From a virus, in IMG/VR virus record IMGVR_UViG_3300035158_000907, positions 1-30,420 of that record: a DNA stretch of 30,420 bases. One strand, given 5' to 3'. Of this stretch, positions 1 through 6,445 are shown one piece after another. Below the pieces are notes generated by a model. It was not told the origin of the DNA, searched no databases, and saw only the letters and a program-made list of their open reading frames with translations. The position numbers and the translations under genes were made by a program. Each line of letters starts with the position of its first letter. Position 1 is the stretch's first letter.

Positions 1-78
1 AACGCAGAAGAATTCTCTCCAGATGCGTTGTTATCATAACCTAACGCAGAAGAATAAAGTCCAGATGCAGTATTCCCA
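1..78 (-). repeat. YadA-like head repeats in the fibre gene
   Basis: In the minus-strand frame, two consecutive units of about 14 residues are visible: NTASGLYSSALGYD and NNASGENSSAL, the second cut by the edge. The pattern xxASGxxSSALGxx is that of left-handed beta-roll heads of trimeric autotransporter adhesins. The array probably continues beyond the window. Confidence 0.7.
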
Positions 79-872
79 TCACCAAACACAATTGGAGTGC
101 TCAAGCCATTCAAGTCCTGTGATCCAAGTCCTGTCACATGACCATTGCCATCCAGAGTAACATTCTGAATAACAACAACACCTGAGTTGTCTACACTTGT
201 CTGACTTGATGTATCGGCATGAGAGATTACACCACTTGAGTAGGTGATTCCTGTGCCACCCGAGAGATGTGAATCAACTCGCCCAGTCGTGAAATACAGA
301 TTTGATCCTTCATCAACATCATCGGTATCTAGATCGACTGTGGACATTCCTGTGATATGTCCATAGGTGTCCAGAGTGATGTTCTGAATAACTGTTCCCT
401 GTGTATTGGAATTCAGAGAGGCTTGGGATGATGTGTCAGAATGATTGAGCGTGATCGTGTTGTTGGATGTCTGATTGGTCGTAAAGCTGCCACCAGTGCT
501 CAATCCCGATCCTGCACTGATCGTAATCGTTGCATTACCGATTGTAGGAGTGTTGGTAAAATTATTGTAGTTGAGGTAGTAGGAACCTTCCTGATTATCA
601 AGTAGATCGGCATTGAGAGAAGACCCCGGCCCGTCTACTGTGATCAATTTGTTCAGAACATCGTTAGCATTGTAGGATGCTGAATCAAGCTTGGTATTCA
701 GCTCAATATCTACAAAGTTCTTGGTCGGAATGATTGATGCACCGCCTTGGGTGCTTCCGTCATGAACCCGAAGAGAATAATCGTCGGTGCTGACAAAAAT
801 CTCTCCGTCCAGACCTGTGATACCATTGAGATTGAGATCGGTGTCTCGGCGAAATTGTAGTTCGGTAGGCAT
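1..872 (-). CDS. Tail fibre/adhesin with Mtd-like N-terminus and YadA-like head repeats (partial)
   Basis: This gene reads leftwards from ATG at 872 and leaves the window without a stop, so only the first 290 residues are visible. Residues 1-45 (LQFRRDTD...LDGEIFVSTD..LRVHDGST) resemble the N-terminal domain of the Bordetella phage major tropism determinant, which attaches fibres to the particle. Next come fibre modules of the type DLLDNQEGSYYLNY and NLYFTTGRVDSHLSGGTGI. There are two copies of a roughly 37-residue repeat (DTSSQ.S...VIQN.TLD..GH.TG). At the window edge are tandem short repeats, NTASGLYSSALGY then NNASGENSSAL, the pattern of YadA-type trimeric adhesin heads. The likely role is host recognition by a trimeric fibre. 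A late promoter motif lies 25 bases upstream of the start. The fold calls are by eye; the C-terminus and any receptor-binding tip are not visible. Confidence 0.8.
   Translation of the reverse strand, partial: MPTELQFRRDTDLNLNGITGLDGEIFVSTDDYSLRVHDGSTQGGASIIPTKNFVDIELNTKLDSASYNANDVLNKLITVDGPGSSLNADLLDNQEGSYYLNYNNFTNTPTIGNATITISAGSGLSTGGSFTTNQTSNNTITLNHSDTSSQASLNSNTQGTVIQNITLDTYGHITGMSTVDLDTDDVDEGSNLYFTTGRVDSHLSGGTGITYSSGVISHADTSSQTSVDNSGVVVIQNVTLDGNGHVTGLGSQDLNGLSTPIVFGDGNTASGLYSSALGYDNNASGENSSA
111..221 (-). repeat. Fibre repeat, copy B
   Basis: Codes for HADTSSQTSV through VIQNVTLDGNGHVTGL to SQDL. It aligns with copy A in the same gene and copy C in the 524-residue fibre gene. The shared pattern is DTSSQxSVxNSGxxVIQxVTLDxxGHVTxL. 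Confidence 0.75.
330..443 (-). repeat. Fibre repeat, copy A
   Basis: Codes for HSDTSSQASLNSNTQG followed by VIQNITLDTYGHITGM and ending VDL. It is one of three related copies in the window. Its upstream flank (TPTIGNATITISAGSGLS) also matches the flank of copy C (LPTIGNGTITVSGGSGLS), so the shared block is longer than the repeat itself. Confidence 0.75.
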
Positions 873-896
873 AGGGCTTTACAAGATGTTCAGATT

Positions 897-904
897 TATT
901 TATT
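897..904 (-). promoter_or_regulatory. T4-type late promoter core for the partial fibre gene
   Basis: The minus strand reads AATAAATA, close to the T4 late consensus TATAAATA. It lies just after the TAA of the preceding gene (906) and about 24 bases before the ATG at 872. No Shine-Dalgarno sequence is evident in between. Confidence 0.6.
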
Positions 905-905
905 C

Positions 906-2258
906 TTATGCGTTCAGATCAATGACCGTGTTGTACTGAAGAAAAGCAGAAGCATGAAGACCATCCACAGTATCAGAATTGTTGCTGATTGTTTGTACAC
1001 TTACTGTGTTAACAATAAACTCACATTCTTCAGATTGAATAGTAACCGATCCGTCTTCATTAAATGCATAGTTGGCAATTTCAACAGTGTCATTGGCATT
1101 CAAGTACAACATTGTTTCAATTTTGTTATTGGAGAATCTACCATAAGATGCTCCTCGGTCATAATCATAGGTACGAGTACTCACAATTTGGTTGCCATTC
1201 TTCTTCACATAGGCACGAATAGTGTTTCGAGCTGAACTTGTTGAATTTTCGTAAACCATATTGGCATAAATTCGATACCAACCAGACTCTAAGACTGTGA
1301 TCACACCATTGCTATGATTGAAGAAATTGGTGTCATTATGTTCTTCAATATTGAAGTTGACCGTGAACTCATTGGACGAACCTTGGGCTATTGAAGAGTT
1401 CACATTGCTTTTGAGATGACAAACAAAGGTAGAGAAATCATTGTTAGTCAAGTAGATATTGTCCAGATTGACAAAATCAAAGACTTGATCGGTGCTATTG
1501 TAGACAGGAGTCGTATTGTCGGCGAGATTGGTGTCCCGAACATCGTCCAGATCGGTCAGTCTTCCGGCAAAGGTAGGACGCACAAAGATTTCACCAACAT
1601 TTGCATGAACTGTTACCACAACTGCCATAGCGATGTCGTGGTCAGGAGCAGTTGGTTTGATTTTGGTCAGAGCACCTTGCGTATCAGCAGAGACATAAAG
1701 AATGTCCCCTTGCTGCCAGTTTTCACCTCCTCCGGTCGTGTCGATTCCTCGAACCTTACCGAACCATGTAACCTTCCCAGTGTCTCCATTGGCGATATTT
1801 TCGGTGACAACTCCAAGATTGGTCAGAGCATTGACAGTCTCGTCGGCTGATCCGAGACCAACCGAGAGTTTTCCGCTCATCCCAATGCTCCCATTGAATT
1901 TGGCGACAGACCCTTGGTTCAGAGTCGATCCGGTCTGATTGATTACATCGTAGTAGAGTTCTTGTCCATGCTGAAGAGTGACTCCATTGAGGGCGGTCGA
2001 AATTGTATTGTTGTCATCATCCCAGAATGTAGTTCCAGCAGACTCATTCCCGCTGGTTGTGTACGATGTATCGTGATTGACAGTAAGGTAACTGGCTTCA
2101 GTTCCTTGAGCCGCAAAAGACTCAACAGTATTGGCCGGAGATTTGTAATAGACCCGACCATCTGAATAATTGATAGCTAGCTCACCGTAGTCAAGATCGG
2201 ATGGTTGTGGCACTTTGCTCACAACCGATGACTTTTTCAGAATGATTTTGGATGACAT
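906..2258 (-). CDS. Tail fibre/virion protein with C1q-like C-terminal domain
   Basis: A 450-residue virion protein. Residues 1-45 (KIILKKSSVVSKVPQPSD, then YGELAINYSDGRVYYK) form the same short N-terminal attachment module as the two neighbouring fibre genes. Residues 95-235 (HGQELYYDVINQTG...VGEIFVRPTFAGRLTDLDDV) form a domain I associate with tail proteins of marine T4-like phages; that is recalled, not searched. Residues about 278-420 contain features of a C1q/TNF-like jelly roll: NGVITVLESGWYRIYANMVY, RAYVKKNGNQIVS, and MLYLNANDTVEIANY. Such domains form trimers and bind ligands, so a receptor-binding role is inferred. The C-terminus (DTVDGLHASAFLQYN) looks like a fibre module that normally continues, yet the protein stops soon after with IDLNA. 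A late promoter and a hairpin precede the start. Confidence 0.85.
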   Translation of the reverse strand: MSSKIILKKSSVVSKVPQPSDLDYGELAINYSDGRVYYKSPANTVESFAAQGTEASYLTVNHDTSYTTSGNESAGTTFWDDDNNTISTALNGVTLQHGQELYYDVINQTGSTLNQGSVAKFNGSIGMSGKLSVGLGSADETVNALTNLGVVTENIANGDTGKVTWFGKVRGIDTTGGGENWQQGDILYVSADTQGALTKIKPTAPDHDIAMAVVVTVHANVGEIFVRPTFAGRLTDLDDVRDTNLADNTTPVYNSTDQVFDFVNLDNIYLTNNDFSTFVCHLKSNVNSSIAQGSSNEFTVNFNIEEHNDTNFFNHSNGVITVLESGWYRIYANMVYENSTSSARNTIRAYVKKNGNQIVSTRTYDYDRGASYGRFSNNKIETMLYLNANDTVEIANYAFNEDGSVTIQSEECEFIVNTVSVQTISNNSDTVDGLHASAFLQYNTVIDLNA

Positions 2259-2278
2259 GATTGAATAAAAATTCGTAA

Positions 2279-2296
2279 CTCCCGTAAGAACAGGAG
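2279..2296 (-). other. Hairpin in the leader of the C1q-like fibre gene
   Basis: The minus-strand RNA can fold as CUCCUGU-UCUU-ACGGGAG, a seven-pair stem with one G-U wobble and a four-base loop. It sits between the late promoter motif and the ATG at 2258. The 3' arm holds GGGAG, but that is about 20 bases from the ATG, too far for an ordinary Shine-Dalgarno. A U-rich stretch (AAUUUUUAUUC) follows a few bases later, so a weak terminator or a regulatory leader are both possible. Confidence 0.4.
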
Positions 2297-2310
2297 AAGG
2301 GTATGACTGT

Positions 2311-2318
2311 TATTTATG
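2311..2318 (-). promoter_or_regulatory. Late promoter core CATAAATA for the C1q-like fibre gene
   Basis: The minus strand reads CATAAATAAC six bases beyond the stop codon of the 524-residue fibre gene. The extended form ATAAATAAC recurs at several other gene starts here. The implied leader to the ATG at 2258 is about 47 bases, one of the longest in the window. Confidence 0.6.
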
Positions 2319-2323
2319 CTAGA

Positions 2324-3898
2324 CTAAAATGTGCCACCATCGATGACATTGGTCCAGACCGGAGGCCCATTGGCCGAAGATTGGGCAAGGAAAGTGCCAT
2401 ATTGAGCAGTTGATGTGTTGGAATCTGATACAAAAGCAGTACTGTCTGTTCCATCCTGATAGACAACTTCATTGGCTGAACCTCCGACCAGATCAATCGC
2501 CAGATCAGAAGTACCTTCCAGATCGGCGATCAGAGTCGAAGGAGTGTAGGCAAGGTCTCCGGTATCTCCGGCAGTAGCGGTTGTTGTTCCAAGAGCAAAT
2601 TTGTCTTCGCTCTCATCCCAGATCATCAGAGCATTATCACCTGTTGATCCTCGCTCAATGATAACTCCAGAGTCATTGGCATTAGATGAGGCCCCTGAAT
2701 TCAGTTCGATCAGATTGTCCTGAACAGTGGTGTTGGTCGCATTGATTGTGGTTGTTGTGCCATTGACAATCAAGTCGCCATTGACAGTCAGTGCGTCTGA
2801 AATTGTGACACTTGAAGGAAGCCCAATCGTAACTGCTCCGGTTGAAGAAGAGACATCAACCTCATTGGTTGTTCCGGAAATTGAGGTTACCCCGGTGTTA
2901 TTCAGAGTGATTGATGTGCTTCCAGTCTGATTGACTGTGAATGATCCAGAGCCCGAAAGACCAGAGCCACCGCTTACTGTGATGGTTCCGTTTCCGATTG
3001 TTGGCAGACCAGACAGATCAGAATAGGCCAGAGACTTACTATTCAGATTGGTGACATGGCCAAATGTGTCAAGAGTAACACTTTGGATAACGGTTCCACC
3101 GCTATTGCTTACGCTTGATTGGGATGATGTGTCATCATGAGAAATTCTAATCGCGTCTGAAGATGCATCGGCATCAACATCAATTCCGGAACCTGAAACA
3201 AAGGTAAGAGAATCGTTGTTGGAATCAGCAGTGATCGCACCACCTGAAGTGTCAGCAGACCAAGAGTATTCAGTATCGGTATCGTCAACCTCAACTGTCT
3301 TGAAGATATTTTGAGACGATCCTCGATCGGTATTGGTAAATGTGAGTGTGTCGTCAGCAGTAAAATTGATATCAACCCCATTGCCTTCGTTGAAGACCAA
3401 TGTGTCATTGGCAGTCAGTGCATAGGTTGTCCCGTCGCCGTCTTGGGCTGTCCATGACCCGTAATTGTCAACTGTATCGATTACCGAGTCAACATAAGAC
3501 TTGTTGACAGCGTCACCCGAATTGGTAGGAGTTGACAGATTGACAATTTTGTTGGAACTTGCATCAATAGTTCCAATAGGAGAAAGGATGAGATTCCCAC
3601 TTGAAGTAGAAATCGTGTTTCCATTCAGAGCGATATTATCAACATTCCACTCGTCAACCTGCTTGGAAGCTCCCAGAATGACAGATTTGGATGCTGAAAG
3701 AACACCTTCAGATGCACTCAGAAGATTGGTGTAGAATTGGCCTCCAACTTCGCGAGCAATAATATCACCATTGGTATATTCACCAATGAAAAGCTTATCT
3801 GATGCAAAGGAGTAAGCAAGTTCTCCTTGAGCCAGAGCATTGTTCGGTGGAACACTTGTGCTTTGACTTTGTTTGATTTGAATTACTGTAGCTGACAT
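2324..3898 (-). CDS. Tail fibre/virion structural protein, beta-rich repeats
   Basis: A 524-residue, Ser/Thr/Gly/Asp-rich fibre protein. Residues 1-50 (VIQIKQSQSTSVPPN, then QGELAYSFASDKLFIGEY) match the N-terminal module of the other two fibre genes. Then comes a segment ending DASSNKIVNLSTPTNSGDAV.KSYVDS, a module common in phage fibres. The middle holds repeat copy C and the IGNGTITVSGGSGLSGSGSF block shared with the partial fibre gene. Residues about 365-460 (VNGDLIVNGTTTTIN, NLIELNSGASS, SGVIIERGSTGDNALMIWDE) form a domain seen in T4-like marine phage fibres. The start is supported by a strong Shine-Dalgarno, AGGAGGTGG, lying inside the last codons of the preceding gene. Its exact role, shaft or accessory fibre, is not known. 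Confidence 0.85.
   Translation of the reverse strand: MSATVIQIKQSQSTSVPPNNALAQGELAYSFASDKLFIGEYTNGDIIAREVGGQFYTNLLSASEGVLSASKSVILGASKQVDEWNVDNIALNGNTISTSSGNLILSPIGTIDASSNKIVNLSTPTNSGDAVNKSYVDSVIDTVDNYGSWTAQDGDGTTYALTANDTLVFNEGNGVDINFTADDTLTFTNTDRGSSQNIFKTVEVDDTDTEYSWSADTSGGAITADSNNDSLTFVSGSGIDVDADASSDAIRISHDDTSSQSSVSNSGGTVIQSVTLDTFGHVTNLNSKSLAYSDLSGLPTIGNGTITVSGGSGLSGSGSFTVNQTGSTSITLNNTGVTSISGTTNEVDVSSSTGAVTIGLPSSVTISDALTVNGDLIVNGTTTTINATNTTVQDNLIELNSGASSNANDSGVIIERGSTGDNALMIWDESEDKFALGTTTATAGDTGDLAYTPSTLIADLEGTSDLAIDLVGGSANEVVYQDGTDSTAFVSDSNTSTAQYGTFLAQSSANGPPVWTNVIDGGTF
3029..3139 (-). repeat. Fibre repeat, copy C
   Basis: Codes for HDDTSSQSSVSNSGG, then TVIQSVTLDTFGHVTNL, ending SKSL. It is related to copies A and B in the partial fibre gene about 3 kb away, showing that the two fibre genes share sequence blocks by duplication or recombination. 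Confidence 0.75.
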
Positions 3899-3901
3899 TT
3901 T

Positions 3902-4117
3902 TTAAAAACCACCTCCTAAAATCTTTGTATTAGGGTTATTTATTTGTGTTGTAATTTTGAACTTACTTTCATTGCCATCATACAATAGGACTGCCCCATC
4001 GGTTGCATTGGACGAATCAATTTCTTTGATTTGTGACAACGAAATGGTTCCTCCTACCGAAAGAGATTTGGCTTGAACCCTTTGACGAGGTCGAATTTTT
4101 GCCTTGACTCTTTGCAT
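3902..4117 (-). CDS. Small basic virion-associated protein
   Basis: A 71-residue protein with a very basic N-terminus (MQRVKAKIRPRQRVQAKSL) and a small beta-rich remainder ending NNPNTKILGGGF. Small proteins of this form (basic N-terminus, then SVGGTISLSQIKEID and TDGAVLLYDG) occur among fibre genes of marine T4-like phages and are usually labelled structural. No enzymatic motif is visible. It starts three bases after the stop of the gene at 4121. Its last codons contain both a late promoter motif and the Shine-Dalgarno of the next fibre gene, so its 3' end doubles as a regulatory region. Confidence 0.75.
   Translation of the reverse strand: MQRVKAKIRPRQRVQAKSLSVGGTISLSQIKEIDSSNATDGAVLLYDGNESKFKITTQINNPNTKILGGGF
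3937..3944 (-). promoter_or_regulatory. Late promoter core inside the 71-residue gene
   Basis: The minus strand reads AATAAATAAC within the codons for QINNP of the small basic gene. It would give a leader of about 30-40 bases to the ATG at 3898, containing a strong AGGAGGTGG ribosome binding site. Of all promoter candidates here this one has the most conventional promoter-leader-RBS arrangement. Confidence 0.6.
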
Positions 4118-4120
4118 TTC

Positions 4121-4456
4121 TTATCGTGTGACTTCGGGGTTGACCATTATTTGTCCTTCGACGACACGAATGACTTCGGTGTCATTGCTTGTGAAAATTT
4201 CTACATCGTAAACATATCTACCTGCCTTCATTTCTCGGGTCTGACTTGATGTGAGTTCAAGCAGAATTTCACCCGATTGAGGATTGGGAATATTGGCCGA
4301 AAAATCAATTGAATTGGAAGACGAGTAGGTCTTTCTGATTTGACCTCGGGCCGAGTAATTGGTAAGGTCAAACAATTGACCAAGAACATTTTCAACTGTA
4401 ACAATTGAGGAGAAATCAGCACCTTGATCAATGTAAAGATTTGAGTAGACAGCCAT
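4121..4456 (-). CDS. LtfC-like small virion structural protein
   Basis: A 111-residue beta-sandwich-type protein. The sequence runs YSNLYIDQGADFSSIVTV, then LFDLTNYSARGQIRKTYSS, then EILLELTSSQTREMKAGRYVYDVEIF and VVEGQIMVNPEVTR. This order is typical of a short virion protein found in many marine T4-like phages and of the LtfC/p132/Gp6-type family; I recognise it by pattern only. It probably decorates the baseplate or fibres. A late promoter motif fused to the stop of the preceding gene lies only eight bases before the ATG, so the transcript would have almost no leader. The next gene follows after three bases. Confidence 0.8.
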   Translation of the reverse strand: MAVYSNLYIDQGADFSSIVTVENVLGQLFDLTNYSARGQIRKTYSSSNSIDFSANIPNPQSGEILLELTSSQTREMKAGRYVYDVEIFTSNDTEVIRVVEGQIMVNPEVTR

Positions 4457-4464
4457 TATGGAGT

Positions 4465-4472
4465 TATTTATT
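4465..4472 (-). promoter_or_regulatory. Late promoter core fused to a stop codon
   Basis: The minus strand reads GAA TAA ATA AC: the TAA stop of the small membrane protein gene at 4468 is itself part of AATAAATA. The ATG at 4456 follows eight bases after the motif, so initiation at the T4-like position would leave a leader of about two bases. Confidence 0.6.
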
Positions 4473-4707
4473 CAACTCCTTCTTTGCTCTTTTTCAAATC
4501 TTCAATTTCAAGTCTTTTTTTCTGAATGTCCAAATCACGAACTCGAAGGGTCCGCTTGGCAACCTTGATTGCATAGTAACCAGCAATAACCCCCAAAGCA
4601 GCAGCCCCGATTGATATGATAAGATGAGCATGGTTGAGCCATGATGTCAAAGCGGCGGTCAATGAAACCGCCGCCCCCGAAGCAACCTTGATCTGATCAA
4701 CAATCAT
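4468..4707 (-). CDS. Small membrane protein, holin candidate
   Basis: A 79-residue protein from ATG at 4707; an in-frame TTG two codons earlier is less likely. Residues 8-25 (VASGAAVSLTAALTSWL) are amphipathic or hydrophobic. Residues about 28-48 (LIISIGAAALGVIAGYYAIKV) form one clear membrane segment. The tail is highly charged and helical (LDIQKKRLEIEDLKKSKEGVE region), probably a coiled coil. Size and layout suit a type II-like holin, but many phage small membrane proteins look similar. It begins two bases after the stop of the transglutaminase-like gene, suggesting co-translation. A second small membrane protein lies at 6446-6625, so which one is the holin is open. Confidence 0.65.
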   Translation of the reverse strand: MIVDQIKVASGAAVSLTAALTSWLNHAHLIISIGAAALGVIAGYYAIKVAKRTLRVRDLDIQKKRLEIEDLKKSKEGVE

Positions 4708-4709
4708 GA

Positions 4710-5246
4710 TCAATGGCTCCAGACTCTCCAGATTGGATTGGGATAGTCTTTCAATTTGCAGAATTGTCCTGTCGGAAATTCAACAACATACCACCCTTTG
4801 TTGGTGTAAACAGCATTGGTCATGTGCTTGACTCCTGCTCCGATTCCCAGAGCAACTTCATCCATATCGACTCCCAATTTTACGGCCAACAACGAAGATT
4901 CCGAATCCCGGTAGATCATCCGTGTCAAAGCCATCGCCAGAGTCGCCCGATCATCACAGTCTGAAACTTCGGACAGATAACCGTAACCTTCTTGGATCAG
5001 ATTATCTTCCACCGATTTCCACCAACGGGCCAGATGCTTGACATCACGGGCTGCCATCGAACAGAATTCAGAGTCCACAAATTGAGGATGGGCATACTTG
5101 TAAATCTGTTTACATTTCTGCAATGCTTCTCCATAGGAATAGATTTTCTCAGGCTGACCTGTCAATTCCTTGGGAGGATGCGGAATCAGAACTCCTTGAC
5201 CGTCGGTCTTGTTCTGTCTCCCGAAAATGTTGAACAACCATTTCAT
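4710..5246 (-). CDS. Transglutaminase-like cysteine hydrolase candidate
   Basis: A 178-residue protein. The key signature is EVSDCDDRATLAMALTRMI, with Cys97 followed by two Asp residues and a hydrophobic helix. This is the nucleophile region of transglutaminase-like cysteine proteases (DCDDxA type). A candidate catalytic His141 lies in VKHMTNAVYT, followed by a GWYVVEFPTGQF strand with Glu156 as a possible third residue. That fixes a likely Cys-His hydrolase fold but not the substrate. It lies between a lipoprotein gene and a holin candidate, so a lysis role (cell-wall peptide cleavage) is inferred; processing of a virion protein is the main alternative. There is no signal peptide. The start lies two bases after the lipoprotein stop. 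Confidence 0.65.
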   Translation of the reverse strand: MKWLFNIFGRQNKTDGQGVLIPHPPKELTGQPEKIYSYGEALQKCKQIYKYAHPQFVDSEFCSMAARDVKHLARWWKSVEDNLIQEGYGYLSEVSDCDDRATLAMALTRMIYRDSESSLLAVKLGVDMDEVALGIGAGVKHMTNAVYTNKGWYVVEFPTGQFCKLKDYPNPIWRVWSH

Positions 5247-5248
5247 TA

Positions 5249-5788
5249 TTATTCAGACGGTTCAGGAATCGTTGAGAATGTTTCGCCTCCGCTGTCAATC
5301 GCAAATCCTTCAGGAACCACAAAGGATGGTTGCCAGTTGTTGGTTGATGTTTCGGCGACCCCATAAGCCCCAGATGCCAGACTCTTGGTCAGATCATTGT
5401 TATCCCGGTTGATAGCGACATTCTGCCAAGCTCCGATCGCAAATCCAGCCAGAGGTGTGAGTGCTCGGATTGCAGAGATTGCTACATTTTCGGGGATATT
5501 GATTCGACCGATCGCATTGTAGGCAGCCAGAGATGTAGCGGTCATGTCCCGAGGAATTGAGACCGAAGCAATTTCAAATCCTTCTGATTGTTCAACTGTG
5601 TAAGAACCGGGAGGAAGTTTGACTATTACTTCAATCTGATTTTCGGCATTGTACTTGGCCAATTCACCATGCATTGACATGATGCCGATCTGCTTTTGCT
5701 CAACGACTTTTTGAACACTCTCAGGAACAGTTGAGCAACCTACCAGAAAGAGTGAAAGGGAAAGGAATGATGTGATCGCAATTTTCAT
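5249..5788 (-). CDS. Phage-encoded lipoprotein
   Basis: A 179-residue protein with a lipoprotein signal: Met-Lys, a hydrophobic core (IAITSFLSLSLFLVGC) and a lipobox LVGC with Cys18 as the lipidated residue. The start is the ATG at 5788, because it overlaps the upstream stop as ATGA; an ATG five codons earlier would overlap more and has a weaker context. The mature part includes LPPGSYTVEQSEGFEI and a hydrophobic stretch (AIRALTPLAGFAIGAW). It does not look like a short o-spanin (too long, no proline-rich tail), but its membrane anchoring and neighbours suggest envelope disruption or superinfection-related surface change. Exact function unknown. Confidence 0.75.
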   Translation of the reverse strand: MKIAITSFLSLSLFLVGCSTVPESVQKVVEQKQIGIMSMHGELAKYNAENQIEVIVKLPPGSYTVEQSEGFEIASVSIPRDMTATSLAAYNAIGRINIPENVAISAIRALTPLAGFAIGAWQNVAINRDNNDLTKSLASGAYGVAETSTNNWQPSFVVPEGFAIDSGGETFSTIPEPSE

Positions 5789-6420
5789 AGTACTTTTTTC
5801 CATATTGTTTTGGACGGTCCTGTAATCAGTAATCGATAAAAGGGTTGAAAAATGATGAGACCGACTAGTTGCTTGATTCGTTTGATTTGAGTAATTGTCT
5901 GGAGATCATAAGGCCATTGTTCAAGCATCTTGTAGTAGATACGAGCGGCCTCTACTATACCGATATTTATCAGATCAGCATCTTTGGAGTCGATTTTGTT
6001 CAGAAGTTGCTCTCGGTTGGCAATGTTCTGCCATTCTTCAAGTTCGTGGGGATCAATATGAATCACTTGGGCCGGAGAAACCATCATGTCGTGGATTGCA
6101 GATGCGGCCAGAAGTCCTTCCTTTTTTCGATTTCCGATCAGCCATCGAAGCATTTTCCCCAAAAATCCGTGCTTGACCGATGGATAGGATGGGCCGTCCC
6201 AGAGGTATCCCGGCGACGCAATCCACAGTCGATATTCCTTATCGCAATAGACCAGATAGTTCTGGAGTTCCCAACCGTTTTTGTGTCGGTCTCCCTCCAG
6301 AGAAATGATTTCGCATGGATCAGCAATGATATGATCAGTGATCCATGTACCCTCAAAAGAAGATTCCTCTCCGCGCCAAGGAAAGGTCGAATCGGTTGAA
6401 GCTGGACCTCCCGAAGACAC
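5785..6420 (-). CDS. DUF1353-type phage protein
   Basis: About 211 residues from the GTG at 6420. The open frame extends to a GTG at 6501, but that part overlaps the 59-residue membrane gene, so the shorter start is preferred; neither has a clear ribosome binding site. The core matches DUF1353 by pattern: NGWELQNYLVYCDKEYRLW, then SPGYLWDGPSYPS, then LLAASAIHDMM, where the family usually has an ASIP-like loop and an (A)xxHD helix. The family is phage-encoded, of unknown biochemistry, and often lies near lysis genes. The C-terminus is basic and hydrophobic (LIIFQPFYRLLITG), perhaps membrane-associated. Its TGA overlaps the lipoprotein ATG. Confidence 0.65.
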   Translation of the reverse strand: MSSGGPASTDSTFPWRGEESSFEGTWITDHIIADPCEIISLEGDRHKNGWELQNYLVYCDKEYRLWIASPGYLWDGPSYPSVKHGFLGKMLRWLIGNRKKEGLLAASAIHDMMVSPAQVIHIDPHELEEWQNIANREQLLNKIDSKDADLINIGIVEAARIYYKMLEQWPYDLQTITQIKRIKQLVGLIIFQPFYRLLITGPSKTIWKKVL

Positions 6421-6445
6421 GAAAAGGAATCTTGGGTTAGATGTG

